A DNA stretch of 64,000 nt from Acinetobacter gandensis. Its GTDB lineage: Bacteria; Pseudomonadota; Gammaproteobacteria; Pseudomonadales; Moraxellaceae. The notes under the pieces are model-generated. The model searched no databases. It was not told the DNA's origin and worked only from the letters and a program-made list of their open reading frames with translations. Position 1 is the stretch's first letter. Every line of letters begins with the position of its first letter. This document shows, in pieces, positions 63,737 to 64,000 of the stretch. The stretch is taken from NCBI RefSeq assembly GCF_001678755.1, contig NZ_LZDS01000002.1, positions 1 through 64,000 of the forward strand, given 5' to 3'. Position numbers and translations under genes: made by a program.

Positions 63737-64000
63737 TTTTTCCTTAATGAATTAAGTCAGTAAAATACATAAAGCGCATAACTCAACTTTACCCCCGACA
63801 TCATGGGAAATTATTTTGTGAAGTTCTCACCTTGTGAGTTGTAGTTTTTACGAGCGGGAGTACAAGTTATGCAATTTTTTATTAATTGTTTAAAAGGCGA
63901 AGTATATAAAAGATAAAGCGCAGACCTGTATCTCAGCACATTGTTATTCATGCGTTTTTAAACTAAATTACGGCCTTTTGAAGTAAGCTGACAGAATTTA
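63737..64000. other. Region at the right edge without a recognised gene
   Basis: The 264 bases hold the upstream region of the small lipoprotein and whatever begins beyond the window. No open frame of note and no clear signal seen. Confidence 0.4.

Overview
The window looks like a chromosomal segment of an Acinetobacter species (Gammaproteobacteria, Moraxellaceae). This rests on low GC, the gene orders ligA-zipA-smc and rpoN-hpf-ibaG-murA-hisG-hisD-hisC, a short-form HisG, an fil (filA-filF) cluster of the kind annotated in Acinetobacter, and a terminal IS5/IS903-group element of an Acinetobacter type. Species cannot be fixed from sequence reading alone. Most of the window is ordinary housekeeping DNA.

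Layout. 1-216 is the end of an IS5-family element with the first 54 codons of its transposase. 434-3738 holds a short-chain reductase and a TonB-dependent siderophore receptor that is frameshifted, with a Fur-box-like promoter. 4136-11453 is a minus-strand block: ligA, zipA, smc and a GntR/FCD regulator with a candidate operator. 11600-15505 holds a TauE/SafE permease, birA, coaX, a lipoprotein and a small hydrolase. 15717-21471 holds ffh, ypjD, a cold-shock gene with a long leader, dusC, an SseB-like gene, a NERD-domain gene and an ogt-type methyltransferase.

21503-22280 is a guanidine module: two tandem Gdx/SugE exporters behind a mini-ykkC (guanidine-II) riboswitch. 22519-25731 is a copper operon (copL-like, copA, copB). 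25751-26332 is an intergenic region with a perfect palindrome, a terminator and five DnaA-box-like 9-mers spaced exactly 12 bp apart. 26360-36616 holds rpe, a DUF2218 gene, an M48 protease with a DUF898 membrane protein, frmB, a membrane-linked C13 peptidase, rsmJ-uppP-tsaB, a gamma carbonic anhydrase-like protein and two NUDIX hydrolases.

36673-44981 is the fil cluster. It carries a secreted FilA-type protein, a C39-like peptidase, two outer-membrane barrels, a low-complexity secreted protein and a large lipoprotein. The peptidase and barrel pair resembles FapD/FapF of the Pseudomonas functional amyloid system, so I read the cluster as a possible fibre secretion system rather than a classical pilus. 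This is the most interesting region of the window.

45237-53700 holds pabB, an intergenic repeat, and the his/murA/ibaG/hpf/rpoN block. 54069-59882 is a complete minus-strand rRNA operon (16S, tRNA-Ile, tRNA-Ala, 23S, 5S) with promoter, processing stem and terminator. 60017-64000 holds a periplasmic cyclophilin, an acetoacetate-decarboxylase-like protein, an HSL-type esterase with a CRP/Vfr-like site, and two lipoproteins. Between two convergent genes there lies a palindrome with a parS-like core.
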